Assembly: GCF_001426685.1 (NCBI RefSeq)
Contig: NZ_LMFB01000009.1
Location: 324,454 to 388,453, forward strand
Origin: Rhizobium sp. Root483D2
GTDB taxonomy: Bacteria > Pseudomonadota > Alphaproteobacteria > Rhizobiales > Rhizobiaceae
Length of the DNA: 64,000 nucleotides
Reading direction: 5' to 3'
In this document: in pieces, positions 1 to 8,845 of the stretch
How positions within the stretch are numbered: the stretch's first letter is position 1
Layout of the letters: each line of letters starts with the position of its first letter
Program-made: the position numbers and the translations under genes
Notes under the pieces: generated by a model
What the model saw: the letters and a program-made list of their open reading frames with translations, nothing else
What the model was told of the DNA's origin: nothing
Databases searched by the model: none

Positions 1-14
1 TCGAACCGCTGATT

Positions 15-2129
15 TCATGCTTGATTGATATTCAGGACTGCGGTTTCGCAGGGATGATTCAACAGTTCGGTGAGCTGTTCGTCGAGATGCAGGATAGAGA
101 TCGATGCGCCGGCCATGTCGAGCGAGGTGCAATAGTACCCGATCCAGTTGGCCTCGATGACGACATTCTTGGCCGCCAACCTCTGCGCGACACGCCGGAA
201 CAGGATATAGAGCTCCATCAGAGGCGTTGCCCCGAACGAGTTGACGAGAACGGCCACCCGGTCGCCCGGCTGCGTCTTCATCTCCTTGAAGATATTGTCC
301 ATGATCGTGTCGACCACTTCATCGGCGGTACGGATGCGCTCGCGCGAGACGCCGGGTTCGCCATGGATGCCCATGCCGACTTCCATATCCTCCGGGCCAA
401 TCTCGAAATTGTGCCTGCGCGTCTGGGGCATGGAGCAGGGTTCAAGGGCAACGCCGACCGTGAAGGTGCGGGCATTGGCCTTGCGCGTGATGGCCTCGCA
501 GGCATCCAGGGTCAGTCCTTGGTCACAGGCGGCACCGGCCACCTTGAAGATGAAGAAATTTCCAGCAACGCCGCGGCGGCCATCCTTGTCTTCCAGAGGG
601 GATGAGGCGATGTCGTCGGTGGTCAGCACCGTGCGGATCTCTATCCCCTGTTCCTCTGCAATTTCAGCGGCCATTTCGAAATTCATCACGTCGCCGGCGT
701 AATTTCCGTAGACAAACAACACGCCTTCGCCACCGGAGGCGGCGACTGCGCATTGAACGATGGGATCAGGCGGCGGGGACGAAAAGATGTTGCCGATGGC
801 GACAGCGTCGGCCAAGCCCTTGCCGACATAGCCGATGAAGCATGGCTCGTGGCCGGTGCCGCCACCGATGACCAAGCCAACCTTGCCCTTGCGCGGTCCG
901 TCACGTGCCACCAGCGCCCGGTGCGAACCTTTGACCGGTTGCAGATATTTGTCATGGGCTTTGATCACGCCGTCGAGCATCTCCTCCACGACATCATTTG
1001 GGTTGTTGAGGAATTTCTTGACATGGGTTCGATAGCTGCTGGGGGTGGAAACCGGCTTCTGCCGCTGCGACAGGCGGCTATCGAGGCTGGTGACGCCATC
1101 GGCCCGGAGAATGCCGCTACCGGTGGCAGCGTCCGTAATCAGAACGTTGGCATAGCCTCCGCGCAGCGCTGCGAGCAGGGCAGGCACCTTGTCAAAACCG
1201 CCGGCGACAGCGATCCGCGTGCCGATCCCGCGCAGCATATCCAGCGATATGCCGATGGTCCGGTCATCAAGCGGCCCCGTGACCGGCTTGCCGCGTTCGT
1301 CGATGAACCGTCCGGCAACGACGCCCGCCGCACCTTTTGCCAGATAATGCTGCAGAGGGACGGACTCAAAAAAGCCGCTGGTGTGGATCGTGGAGTTTGG
1401 CCTGAGCGACGAGATGCCGAAAATGATCCGGTTTGCGCGCGACAGGGTCGCGAATTGTTCCTTGAGCAGAGGCTCATCCAGAAGCATGCGCTGCATCTGC
1501 GCTGATGCGACAATGGCAGGTGCGGTGATGTTGACGCAACGCGCCGAGATCGATTTCGCGACCGCCGATGCCGTCAGTTCCGGCGTATAGGCAAAGGATG
1601 CCGTGGTGCCACCGGTCGCCTGAATAACGGTCATGTCCTGCAACGCGCCGATATCCGTATGTTCGCCGACCGACAGGATCGTCCGGCCCCAGGCGACGGC
1701 AAGCGTGTCGCCCGATTTCAGAAGCTTTTGCAATGCGTGGGCACCGGCAACGCCAAGCCGGTTGATCAGCGGCCGGGCATTGTCATCGCTCGGGACGACC
1801 AGGCAGTCCGCAAGGCCGAAGTGGCGCTTGAGTTCCTGCGCAATCGTCAGGGACGCCAGCCGCGCCGGCTCCAGTGAAATATTGACGATCCCCTTTTCGC
1901 GCGCATCGGCGAGATAGCTGTTGACGGTGGCGCGGGACACACCCATCGCATCGGCGATTTCGCCCTGCGTCATGCCGTCCTCATAGTAGAGCCAGCAGGC
2001 CCAGACATAAGGGTCGTCGCCATAGCGCAATGGCATGGCGTCGAGGCTTTCGGTCGTGCCAATCCTGTTTGCGCCGCCCTTTCGGGGTGAAAGTGCCTTG
2101 GGTGTCATGAAATTGCGATGTTCCCTCAT
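15..2129 (-). CDS. SorC-family sugar-binding transcriptional regulator fused to a dihydroxyacetone kinase subunit DhaK
   Basis: This is one long reading frame with two complete modules. The N-terminal part (about residues 40-355) has a SorC/DeoR-type helix-turn-helix (MTQGEIADAMGVSRATV) and a sugar-binding effector domain. The C-terminal 330 residues are a full DhaK: GGGTGHEP near the start of the domain and GIHGEPG carrying the substrate-binding histidine. The protein should sense a phosphorylated or free keto-sugar and control the upstream genes; whether the DhaK half still works as a kinase or only as a sensor is not visible. It is the last gene of the minus-strand operon, 159 bases after DhaL. 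An ATG at 2129 follows GGAG closely; a GTG at 2162 and an ATG at 2108 are alternatives. Fusions of this kind are known in rhizobia, so the fusion is unlikely to be a sequencing error. Confidence 0.85.
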   Translation of the reverse strand: MREHRNFMTPKALSPRKGGANRIGTTESLDAMPLRYGDDPYVWACWLYYEDGMTQGEIADAMGVSRATVNSYLADAREKGIVNISLEPARLASLTIAQELKRHFGLADCLVVPSDDNARPLINRLGVAGAHALQKLLKSGDTLAVAWGRTILSVGEHTDIGALQDMTVIQATGGTTASFAYTPELTASAVAKSISARCVNITAPAIVASAQMQRMLLDEPLLKEQFATLSRANRIIFGISSLRPNSTIHTSGFFESVPLQHYLAKGAAGVVAGRFIDERGKPVTGPLDDRTIGISLDMLRGIGTRIAVAGGFDKVPALLAALRGGYANVLITDAATGSGILRADGVTSLDSRLSQRQKPVSTPSSYRTHVKKFLNNPNDVVEEMLDGVIKAHDKYLQPVKGSHRALVARDGPRKGKVGLVIGGGTGHEPCFIGYVGKGLADAVAIGNIFSSPPPDPIVQCAVAASGGEGVLFVYGNYAGDVMNFEMAAEIAEEQGIEIRTVLTTDDIASSPLEDKDGRRGVAGNFFIFKVAGAACDQGLTLDACEAITRKANARTFTVGVALEPCSMPQTRRHNFEIGPEDMEVGMGIHGEPGVSRERIRTADEVVDTIMDNIFKEMKTQPGDRVAVLVNSFGATPLMELYILFRRVAQRLAAKNVVIEANWIGYYCTSLDMAGASISILHLDEQLTELLNHPCETAVLNINQA

Positions 2130-2288
2130 TCGCTCCAGCGCCGCGCGTCCTGTTTGAGGCACTCAGGCTGCTGCAACAGTGCAGGCCGGGAAGATGGAAG
2201 CAATGCCGGTGGTTTGCAACAGCAATCGCAAAACTGCGGTTGCGCGGCCACAGCGTTTGTCGCCATGGCGGTTCTATCCATCGAAGAC

Positions 2289-2930
2289 TTACTGCAAGCG
2301 CTCGCGGGCGCCGAGCGAGAGTTCCTTCAAGATGATGGCGCAGGATGTTGCGCCGGCATCGAGAACGCCGAGCGAGCGTTCGCCAAGGCGGCTGGCCCGG
2401 CCGATTTTTGCAACGAGATTGATGGTGGAATCGCGGCCTGCTTCTGCAGCGCTGACAAGCGCGGCGAGCGCATCGGCGAAAGACTGCCCCTCTCTTGTCG
2501 CGGCATCAAAAGCCTCGATCGCCGGCACAAGCGTGTCGATCAGCGTCTTGTCGCCAACCTTTGCCTCGCCGATTGACTGGATGCCTTCAAGTCCTGAATG
2601 CAGCATCCGGCTGTAGGCCTCGGCATCGATCGCCTCGGTGGTTTCGATCTTTTCGGCAAATTCGGTAAACATGACGCCGTAGAGCGGCCCCATCGATCCG
2701 CCGATTTCCGTCATCAGCAGCGTTCCCAGCGTGTCGAGCGCTTCGGCCAGCGATGCGTCCTTGCCCTTCAGCCGCTCGGCCGTCATGGCAAAACCCTTGG
2801 CCATGTTGACGCCGTGGTCGCCATCGCCGATCTTGCCGTCGATTTCGCTGAGATAAGCGCGATTTTCGATGATCCGCTCAGCGAGCGAGAGAACGATTGC
2901 GCCGCCGCCCGCATTTGGAAATGTCTGCAT
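2289..2930 (-). CDS. dhaL: Dihydroxyacetone kinase subunit DhaL (ADP/ATP-binding)
   Basis: This 213-residue protein is the nucleotide-binding half of a two-part dihydroxyacetone-type kinase. The metal-binding motif DGKIGDGDHG is at residues 31-40 and the GGSMGPLYG loop follows, both typical of DhaL, and the length is normal (about 210). It would phosphorylate a ketose covalently held by DhaK, using ATP directly or with a phosphotransferase DhaM, which is not in this window. The ATG at 2930 has a clear GGGGGA ribosome binding site; an upstream TTG at 2948 would touch the DhaK stop codon and is less likely. It lies 14 bases after dhaK, so the two are surely cotranscribed. Confidence 0.9.
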   Translation of the reverse strand: MQTFPNAGGGAIVLSLAERIIENRAYLSEIDGKIGDGDHGVNMAKGFAMTAERLKGKDASLAEALDTLGTLLMTEIGGSMGPLYGVMFTEFAEKIETTEAIDAEAYSRMLHSGLEGIQSIGEAKVGDKTLIDTLVPAIEAFDAATREGQSFADALAALVSAAEAGRDSTINLVAKIGRASRLGERSLGVLDAGATSCAIILKELSLGARERLQ

Positions 2931-2944
2931 GATGCAATCCCCCG

Positions 2945-3937
2945 TCAAATTATGATGGCGCAGTGCGCCTCGGTATCGATGAGCGTCTTCAACTCGTCGT
3001 CGAGCGCCATCACCGTCAACGTCGCGCCGACCATTTCGAGCGATGTGAAATAGTTGCCGATATAGGTCTTGTGGATGTTCAGACCCCGAGCGGCGATCTC
3101 CTGCTCGATCGTATCGTAAAGAATGTAAAGCTCGTTGAGCGGCGTGGCGCCGAGGCCCGAAACCAAGACGACGACTTCCGTTTCGGAGGCAAGGTTGTGG
3201 TCATCGAGAACGATCTTGCACATATCCTTGGCGACCGCCTCTGCGGTCTTCAAGGGTTCGACACGGACGCCGGGTTCGCCATGGTGGCCGATGCCCACCT
3301 CCATCGTGCCCGGCGCGATCTGGAAATTCGGATGTCCGACCGCTGGGAGCGTGCACGGACCCAGGCCGACGCCGATCGAGCGGCAATTGTCGATGGCCTT
3401 CTGTGCGGTCGCCCGCACCTCTTCAAGACTTGCGCCGCCGGCTGCTTTTGCACCGCCGACCTTCCACATCAGGATTTCGCCTGCGACGCCGCGGCGCTTA
3501 TGGCGTTCTTCCGGCGGTGCGGAGCAGACATCGTCATTGGCAACGACAGTGGCAATCTCGATACCGTCCTTGGCCGCCAGTCTGGTGGCCATTTTGACGT
3601 TCATATTGTCGCCGGCGTAGTTGCCGTACAGGCAGACTACGCCCTTGCCACCATCGGCCTCGCGCATGGCGTCGTAAAAGCTCTTGGCCGTCGGTGATGA
3701 AAACAGCTCGCCTACCGCAACAGCATCGAGCATGTTACGGCCGGTATAGCCGATGAAAGCCGGCTCATGGCCGGATCCGCCACCGGTGACAACGCCGACC
3801 TTGCCCGGCACCGGCGCATGGCGCGACACGATCACCCGCGGATTGTCGGCGAGGCGCACGAGATCGGAATGGGCCTTGACGAAACCCTTGACGGTATCTT
3901 CGACCACTTCGTCCGGATTGTTGATAAATCTTTGCAT
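2945..3937 (-). CDS. dhaK: Dihydroxyacetone kinase subunit DhaK (stand-alone copy)
   Basis: This 330-residue protein is a full-length DhaK, the subunit that binds the keto-sugar as a hemiaminal on a histidine. GGGSGHEPAFIGY lies at residues 52-64 and the histidine motif GHHGEPG at about 217-223. With DhaL it forms a complete kinase. Next to a GolD-like polyol dehydrogenase, the expected substrate is a C4 ketose (erythrulose) or dihydroxyacetone. It is clearly homologous to the C-terminal half of the regulator fusion at 15-2129, so this operon carries two DhaK domains but one DhaL. Confidence 0.92.
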   Translation of the reverse strand: MQRFINNPDEVVEDTVKGFVKAHSDLVRLADNPRVIVSRHAPVPGKVGVVTGGGSGHEPAFIGYTGRNMLDAVAVGELFSSPTAKSFYDAMREADGGKGVVCLYGNYAGDNMNVKMATRLAAKDGIEIATVVANDDVCSAPPEERHKRRGVAGEILMWKVGGAKAAGGASLEEVRATAQKAIDNCRSIGVGLGPCTLPAVGHPNFQIAPGTMEVGIGHHGEPGVRVEPLKTAEAVAKDMCKIVLDDHNLASETEVVVLVSGLGATPLNELYILYDTIEQEIAARGLNIHKTYIGNYFTSLEMVGATLTVMALDDELKTLIDTEAHCAIII

Positions 3938-3967
3938 GGTAGCTCCTGTCTTATGGTCGTCCTTGCG

Positions 3968-4741
3968 TCAAAGGATCGTGTAACCGCCGTCGATCAAAAG
4001 ATCGGCTCCATTGATCATGTCGGCTCCGGCCGAAACCAGGAAAACGGCGGCGGCGGCGATTTCTTCCGGATAGGCAAAACGGCCGGTGGGGATGCGCTTG
4101 CGGGCAGCTTCGCCCTTTTCGCCGGCCCATGCCTTCTTGCCGAGTTCGGTCAGGACGATGGTCGGCGACAGCGTGTTGACGGTAATGCCGTGTTTGCCCC
4201 ATTCGGCCGCAAAGGTCTTCGACAGGCCGATGACGCCGAACTTGGCGGCGCAATAGGCGACATGCTCTTCGATGGCCACGGTGCCGGCCTGCGATGCGAG
4301 ATTGACGATCTTTCCACCCTTGCCGGCGGCAATCATGGCGCGGCCAACAGCCTGCGTTACGAGAAAGGTGCCCTTGAGGTTGATGTCGATGGTCTTGTCC
4401 CAGTGATCCAGCGAGAGATCCTCGGCCGGGGCGAGAAAGACGACGCCGGCACTGTTGACCGCAATGTCGATACTGCCGAACGCGGCCAGCACATCGGCGA
4501 CCGCCGCATGTACCGAAGCCGGATCGGCGACATTGCAAACGAACGGTTGTGCCCCGCCGCCAAGGCGCGCCGCCTGCGCGGCTGCGGCATCCGCATTGAT
4601 GTCGAGCACGGCAACCCTTGCGCCCTTTGAGGCGAAGGCGGCGGTTACGGCGGCACCGATGCCGGATGCGCCACCGGTGACCAGCGCCACCTTGCCGGTC
4701 AAGGGAAAGTTCAGGTCGATCTGCGGGACAGTGTCGGTCAT
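3968..4741 (-). CDS. SDR-family polyol dehydrogenase, GolD/DthD-like (probable D-threitol dehydrogenase)
   Basis: This 257-residue short-chain dehydrogenase has the NAD-binding TGGASGIG at residues 22-29, a catalytic serine at 150 and YCAAK at 163-167. The C-terminal stretch (TELGKKAWAGEKGE, RFAYPEEIAAA, DGGYTIL) closely resembles what I recall of Listeria GolD and mycobacterial D-threitol dehydrogenase, which oxidise D-threitol to D-erythrulose. The DhaK/DhaL kinase genes downstream fit that pathway. An isomerase of the RpiB/TIM type would be needed next and is not in the window; it may lie beyond base 1. The ATG at 4741 begins the recognisable domain; the frame is open further upstream but without recognisable protein. 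Confidence 0.82.
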   Translation of the reverse strand: MTDTVPQIDLNFPLTGKVALVTGGASGIGAAVTAAFASKGARVAVLDINADAAAAQAARLGGGAQPFVCNVADPASVHAAVADVLAAFGSIDIAVNSAGVVFLAPAEDLSLDHWDKTIDINLKGTFLVTQAVGRAMIAAGKGGKIVNLASQAGTVAIEEHVAYCAAKFGVIGLSKTFAAEWGKHGITVNTLSPTIVLTELGKKAWAGEKGEAARKRIPTGRFAYPEEIAAAAVFLVSAGADMINGADLLIDGGYTIL

Positions 4742-4770
4742 ATCATCAAACCTCGATTGTGAAATGGGCG

Positions 4771-4812
4771 GGGCGGCCACCCTGGATAAACTGTCAAACG
4801 GAACGGCCGCCC
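4771..4812 (-). other. Intercistronic stem-loop after the binding-protein gene
   Basis: GGGCGGCC (4771-4778) and GGCCGCCC (4805-4812) form an 8-bp stem in the 82-base gap between the binding-protein and dehydrogenase genes. Stem-loops here often protect the abundant binding-protein message or attenuate downstream genes. There is no T-tract. Confidence 0.4.
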
Positions 4813-4823
4813 TGCTGTATCTC

Positions 4824-5813
4824 TTACTTCCGTGCTTCCAGAAGCTTGTCGACATTCTCACTGGTTACCGGCGTCCACGGAACATTGTATTCCTTTTCCT
4901 TGCCGTCCTTGAACGGCATGTCAGGATACTGTGTCCAGATGGACGATTCCGGCTTGTAGTCGCCTTTCTTTGCATGGAAGATCGCAAGGTCGAGCGCGCC
5001 TTGCGCCTGGGCGCTGGCATCCTGCAGGATCGACGTCATCGTGCCGTTCTTGACGGCGGTCAGAGCGTCCGTGATGCCGTCAATGCCGGCGATGGCGAAA
5101 TCCTCGGTCTTCAGGCCTGCCGACTTGATCGCCTCGATCGCGCCGAGCGCCATCTCGTCGTTCTGGCCGATGACGCCATTGATCTGGCCGGAATGCGATG
5201 TCAGCCAGTTTTCCATCAGGGTCTGGGCTTCTGCGCGTGACCAGTTTGCCGTCTGGTCCTCAAGGATTTTCACATCCGGGCATTCGGCCAGCGCCTTCTT
5301 GTTGCCCTCAAGGCGGGAAATCTGCGCGGACTGGCCGATCGGTCCTTCGAGGATGACAACATTGCCCTTGCAACCGATTTTATCGAGCACGGTTTTGGCT
5401 TCCATGTAGCCGGAGATCGTGTCGTCCGAGCCGACATAGGAGGTCAAGAGGTCCGAGTTGACGCGGGTGTTCGAGCCGACGACAGGAATGCCCGCGTCAT
5501 GGGCTGCCTGAACGGCGGTAGCGCCGGCCTCGATGTCGATCGGGACGAAGATGATCGCGTCAAATTTCTGGGTGATCATCGTATTGAACTGTTCCTGCTG
5601 GACCAGGGCGTCGTAGCGGCCGTCAAAGACGGTGAGTTCGATCTCGCCGCTCTTGACGGCCGGGTGCTGTTCGAGCGCTGCCGACCAGATCTGCATGAAC
5701 TCGGCATTGAGACCGTAGGGAGCCGCGCCGATCTTCAGTTTCTTGTCCTGGGCAGCAGCGGGCGACACCAGGATGGCTGTCGTTGCGGCAAGTGCAATAA
5801 GCAGTTTCTTCAT
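4824..5813 (-). CDS. Sugar ABC transporter substrate-binding protein (ribose/LacI-type fold)
   Basis: This 329-residue periplasmic protein starts with a clean signal peptide (MKKLLIALAATTAILVSPAAAQ) and continues with a type-I periplasmic binding fold of the RbsB/XylF group (FDAIIFVPIDIEAG, IPVVGSNT, NGVIGQNDEMALGA, GIDGITDAL). It delivers a sugar or polyol to the permease and ATPase encoded just upstream. The neighbouring polyol dehydrogenase and ketose kinase suggest a tetritol or similar polyol as ligand; that is inference. Confidence 0.9.
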   Translation of the reverse strand: MKKLLIALAATTAILVSPAAAQDKKLKIGAAPYGLNAEFMQIWSAALEQHPAVKSGEIELTVFDGRYDALVQQEQFNTMITQKFDAIIFVPIDIEAGATAVQAAHDAGIPVVGSNTRVNSDLLTSYVGSDDTISGYMEAKTVLDKIGCKGNVVILEGPIGQSAQISRLEGNKKALAECPDVKILEDQTANWSRAEAQTLMENWLTSHSGQINGVIGQNDEMALGAIEAIKSAGLKTEDFAIAGIDGITDALTAVKNGTMTSILQDASAQAQGALDLAIFHAKKGDYKPESSIWTQYPDMPFKDGKEKEYNVPWTPVTSENVDKLLEARK

Positions 5814-5895
5814 TTCTTTCTCCTCCGTTGAGCATTCCGGCAGCCATCATGGCGCGCCGTTTCGATGACGGGTGCGGGCACCCGAAAGGCTTGGT

Positions 5896-6900
5896 TTACA
5901 GACCGTGATTGCGTTTCTGATCGAGCATGACGGCGCCGACGATCAGCGCGCCCTTCAAAACCTGCTGGTAATAGGACTGGATACCCATGAGATCGAGGCC
6001 GTTGTTCATCACGCCGATGATCAGCGCGCCGATGAGCGTACCGGTGACGCGGCCGACACCGCCCGAAAGACTGGTTCCTCCGATCACGACGGCGGCAATC
6101 GCATCCAGTTCATAGGCGATGCCGGCCTGTGGCAGAGCGGACCCCGTGCGGGCGGAAAGCATCATGCCGGCGAGGCCAGACAGGCTGCCCGAGATCATGT
6201 AGACCGAGAACTTCATGCGGGTCACGTTGATGCCGGAGGTCTTGGCCGCATGCGGGTTGCCGCCGACCGCATAGATATAGCGGCCATAGCGCGTACGGGT
6301 GAGAACCCACCAGGAGATCGCAAAGACGATGGCGAGCAGGATCACCGGCATTGGAATGCCCAGGATATTGCCGGTGCCGAGCCAGCGGAATTCGGACGTC
6401 AGCGCCGGAACGGGTTTGCCGCCGCCATAGATCAGCGTCATGCCGCGCGCCGCAGACAGCATGCCGAGCGTTGCGACGAAAGCCGGAACGGCAAAGCGCG
6501 AGACGATCAGGCCGACAAGGGCGCCGCAGGCAAGCCCGACAAGGATGCCGATCGTCAGAGCGACATAGAAGGGATAGGGGCCGCCGGCAATGCCGGCCGT
6601 CGCCGATGTCGTTGCGAAGCTGGCACTGACGATACCGGCGAGCGCCACGACCGAGCCGACCGAAAGGTCGATGCCGCGCGTCAGGATCACGAAGGTCATG
6701 CCGATCGCCAGGACACCATTGATCGAGGTCTGCAAGAGCACGTTGGAAATATTGCCCGGCGTCAGGAAATATTCGTTCGACAGCGAAAGAATGACGGCGA
6801 GCAGCAGGAAGGCGAGGAAGATGCCGTATTCCTGAATGATCAGGCGGCGCCTGTCGGAATTAAGCCAGCTATTGGCCGGTTTGTTGTCGATGCTGGACAC
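5896..6900 (-). CDS. Sugar ABC transporter permease (RbsC family)
   Basis: This 334-residue integral membrane protein has about nine hydrophobic segments and the family signatures TRGIDLSVGSVVALAG and VIGGTSLSGGVG. RbsC-type permeases form a homodimeric channel in the inner membrane. It sits between the ATPase and binding-protein genes in the usual order. Only one permease gene is present, as expected for this family. Confidence 0.92.
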   Translation of the reverse strand: MSSIDNKPANSWLNSDRRRLIIQEYGIFLAFLLLAVILSLSNEYFLTPGNISNVLLQTSINGVLAIGMTFVILTRGIDLSVGSVVALAGIVSASFATTSATAGIAGGPYPFYVALTIGILVGLACGALVGLIVSRFAVPAFVATLGMLSAARGMTLIYGGGKPVPALTSEFRWLGTGNILGIPMPVILLAIVFAISWWVLTRTRYGRYIYAVGGNPHAAKTSGINVTRMKFSVYMISGSLSGLAGMMLSARTGSALPQAGIAYELDAIAAVVIGGTSLSGGVGRVTGTLIGALIIGVMNNGLDLMGIQSYYQQVLKGALIVGAVMLDQKRNHGL

Positions 6901-6973
6901 GTTTGTACCTCTTTCGAATGCCGGACGGAAGCGTCGAGACGATTGTGCGAACCATCAGCTGATGAACGGCCTG

Positions 6974-8452
6974 TCAGGTGGACAGGTGCACAAGCGACTG
7001 GCCGTCCGTCTCCTCCCGGGCGTAGATCCCCACAGAACGGCCGCCACGCATCACCAGGATGCGGTCGGACATGCCGAGAACTTCATCAATTTCCGACGAG
7101 ATCATCACCACCGTGCCGCCCGCGGCCGCAAAGTCGCAGATGATCCGGTAGATTTCGCGCTTGGCGCCGACATCGACGCCGCGTGTGGGTTCGTCCAAAA
7201 GCAGAACCTTGGGCTTGCGCAAAAACCATTTGCCCAGCACCACCTTCTGCTGATTGCCGCCGGAAAGACCGGAGACCGGCATGGTGTCGCGCGCAGCCTT
7301 GATCCCGAAATGCGCAATCATCTCGCGGCTGGCCGCCTGTTCCTCACGCTTGCGCATGGTGAAAGCCGGGCTCATTTCCGGCAGGCTGGCAAGGCAGATA
7401 TTGTTGCGCACACTGTCGGAGAGATTGAGCCCGGTGACCTTGCGATCTTCCGTCACAAAGGCGATGCCCTGTTTCATCGCGTTGGCCGGTGTCGATACCG
7501 AAATGAGCTGACCATCCAGATGCACGTCGCCCTTGGACGACGTGTCGAGACCGAAGAGACAATTGAATATTTCCGTCCGCCCCGATCCCATCAGGCCGTA
7601 AATGCCGAAAATCTCGCCCTTGCGGACGGAAAAAGAAATGTCCTCGATCTTGCCGGGCGCCGAAAGTCCTTCAACCGCAAACCCAGTCACATCAGTCGGT
7701 TCGTTGGTCTTGATATATTCCTCGCCCAGTTCGCGGCCGACGATCAGGCGGATCAGTCCCCGCCGGTCGATATCGGCAAGCGCGCCACTTCCGACATGCG
7801 AACCATCGCGAAACACCGTGTAGCTGTCAGCGATCTGGAATATTTCCGACAGGCGATGCGAAACATAGACGACGCCCTTGCGCTCGGCCTTAAGCCGCGC
7901 GATCGCGGAAAACAGCTGTTGAGCTTCTTTCTCGCCAATCGCCGATGTCGGCTCGTCCATGAAGATCACTTCGGCATCGTGGCTAAGCGCCTTGGCGATC
8001 TCTACCAGCTGCATCTGCGCCACGGACAGGTTCATCATGTATTGATTGGCGCGGATATGAAATTCCAGCCGGTCGAGCAGCGCCTGTGCGTTCCGGTTCA
8101 TCGTCTTGAAATCGATACCGCCGAAACGGGCCGAAGGCTCGCGGCCGAGATAGATGTTTTCCGCCACGGTCATATGTGGAACCGGGCTCAATTCCTGCTC
8201 GATGATGGCAATGCCGGAGGCAAGCGCCTCGGCCGGGCTGTTGAACTCCACCTGCACACCGCGCCGCCAGATCTTGCCGCCGTCGCGCTTGTGAATACCC
8301 ATCAGGATGGAAAGAAACGTCGATTTGCCGGCACCGTTGCCGCCGCAGAGCGCATGCACCGAGCCGCTTTCAAGCTCGAAGCTGCCGTCGCGAAGTGCTG
8401 CGACGCCGCCGAACGACTTCGTAAGCCCTTCCACTTTCAAAAGCGGCTGCAT
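6974..8452 (-). CDS. Sugar ABC transporter ATP-binding protein (RbsA-type, two nucleotide-binding domains)
   Basis: This 492-residue protein carries two ABC domains. The first has Walker A GGNGAGKST (residues 37-45) and Walker B VIFMDEPTS. The second has GLMGSGRTE in place of a standard Walker A, the signature LSGGNQQKV and VLLLDEPTR. A degenerate second P-loop is normal for RbsA-type proteins. The ATG at 8452 is preceded by GGGAGGA; the frame extends upstream to 8545 but that segment overlaps the promoter. This is the first gene of the operon. Confidence 0.92.
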   Translation of the reverse strand: MQPLLKVEGLTKSFGGVAALRDGSFELESGSVHALCGGNGAGKSTFLSILMGIHKRDGGKIWRRGVQVEFNSPAEALASGIAIIEQELSPVPHMTVAENIYLGREPSARFGGIDFKTMNRNAQALLDRLEFHIRANQYMMNLSVAQMQLVEIAKALSHDAEVIFMDEPTSAIGEKEAQQLFSAIARLKAERKGVVYVSHRLSEIFQIADSYTVFRDGSHVGSGALADIDRRGLIRLIVGRELGEEYIKTNEPTDVTGFAVEGLSAPGKIEDISFSVRKGEIFGIYGLMGSGRTEIFNCLFGLDTSSKGDVHLDGQLISVSTPANAMKQGIAFVTEDRKVTGLNLSDSVRNNICLASLPEMSPAFTMRKREEQAASREMIAHFGIKAARDTMPVSGLSGGNQQKVVLGKWFLRKPKVLLLDEPTRGVDVGAKREIYRIICDFAAAGGTVVMISSEIDEVLGMSDRILVMRGGRSVGIYAREETDGQSLVHLST

Positions 8453-8500
8453 GGCGTTCCTCCCGAACCCTTGGCAGCGCTCCTCCCTGCCAATTTGACA

Positions 8501-8547
8501 AATATCAGCCAGCAATCGACATATGTCAACTATGATAATTGACATAT
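8501..8547 (-). promoter_or_regulatory. Promoter and operator of the polyol ABC/dehydrogenase/kinase operon
   Basis: On the minus strand TTGACA (8529-8524) is followed after 16 bases by TGATAT (8507-8502), a plausible sigma-70 promoter 50 bases before the ATG at 8452. A perfect 9+9 inverted repeat, ATATGTCAA (8521-8529) and TTGACATAT (8539-8547), overlaps the -35. A further TTTGACA at 8494-8500 repeats one arm. This is the natural target for the SorC-DhaK regulator encoded at the end of the operon; the assignment is inference. Confidence 0.6.
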
Positions 8548-8731
8548 TCTGCGATGGCCTGACGTTTGTAGGCTTTGGCTACGCCGCAGGTTCGAAGGCA
8601 CGCTTTCGCGATCCCCGCGCCTACACCGTGGTCCGGGTCGATAATCGATAAGTTGAATTCGAGATGATTGGTTTTGCGGCCTTCGTGCCGTCCCGCACAA
8701 GGCCGTGACGCGATCTTGGCGGGAATTGCGC

Positions 8732-8771
8732 AAGCACCAGCACACCCGGATTTCCGAGTGTGCCGGTGCTT
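8732..8771 (-). terminator. Strong hairpin downstream of the proline-racemase-like gene
   Basis: AAGCACCAGCACAC and GTGTGCCGGTGCTT form a long stem with one mismatch around an 11-12 base loop. It lies 75 bases after the stop of the 8846-9877 gene and about 200 bases before the promoter of the next operon. No long T-tract follows, so it may be a weak or Rho-assisted terminator. Confidence 0.5.
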
Positions 8772-8780
8772 GAAAACTCA

Positions 8781-8820
8781 AAGCGCTTCGCGATTTTTCC
8801 GGGCTGTGTGAAGCGCTTCA
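8781..8820. repeat. Two AAGCGCTT palindromes 30 bp apart, one extended to TGAAGCGCTTCA
   Basis: AAGCGCTT occurs at 8781-8788 and again inside the perfect 12-bp palindrome TGAAGCGCTTCA at 8809-8820. The form, with a central CG, is typical of LacI/GalR-family operators. The two copies could also pair with each other as a hairpin. No LacI gene is present in the window, so the role is open. Confidence 0.4.
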
Positions 8821-8845
8821 GGGTCCTTGATTTATGGGACAGGCG

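Noticed and set aside
5872-7143. 423-codon open frame on the plus strand
   Set aside because: Antisense to the RbsC-type permease; its Asp/His/Arg-rich product is typical of a mirror frame.
6836-8542. 568-codon open frame on the plus strand
   Set aside because: It lies wholly antisense to the RbsA-type ATPase gene, has no recognisable domain, and owes its length to high GC codon use of the real gene.
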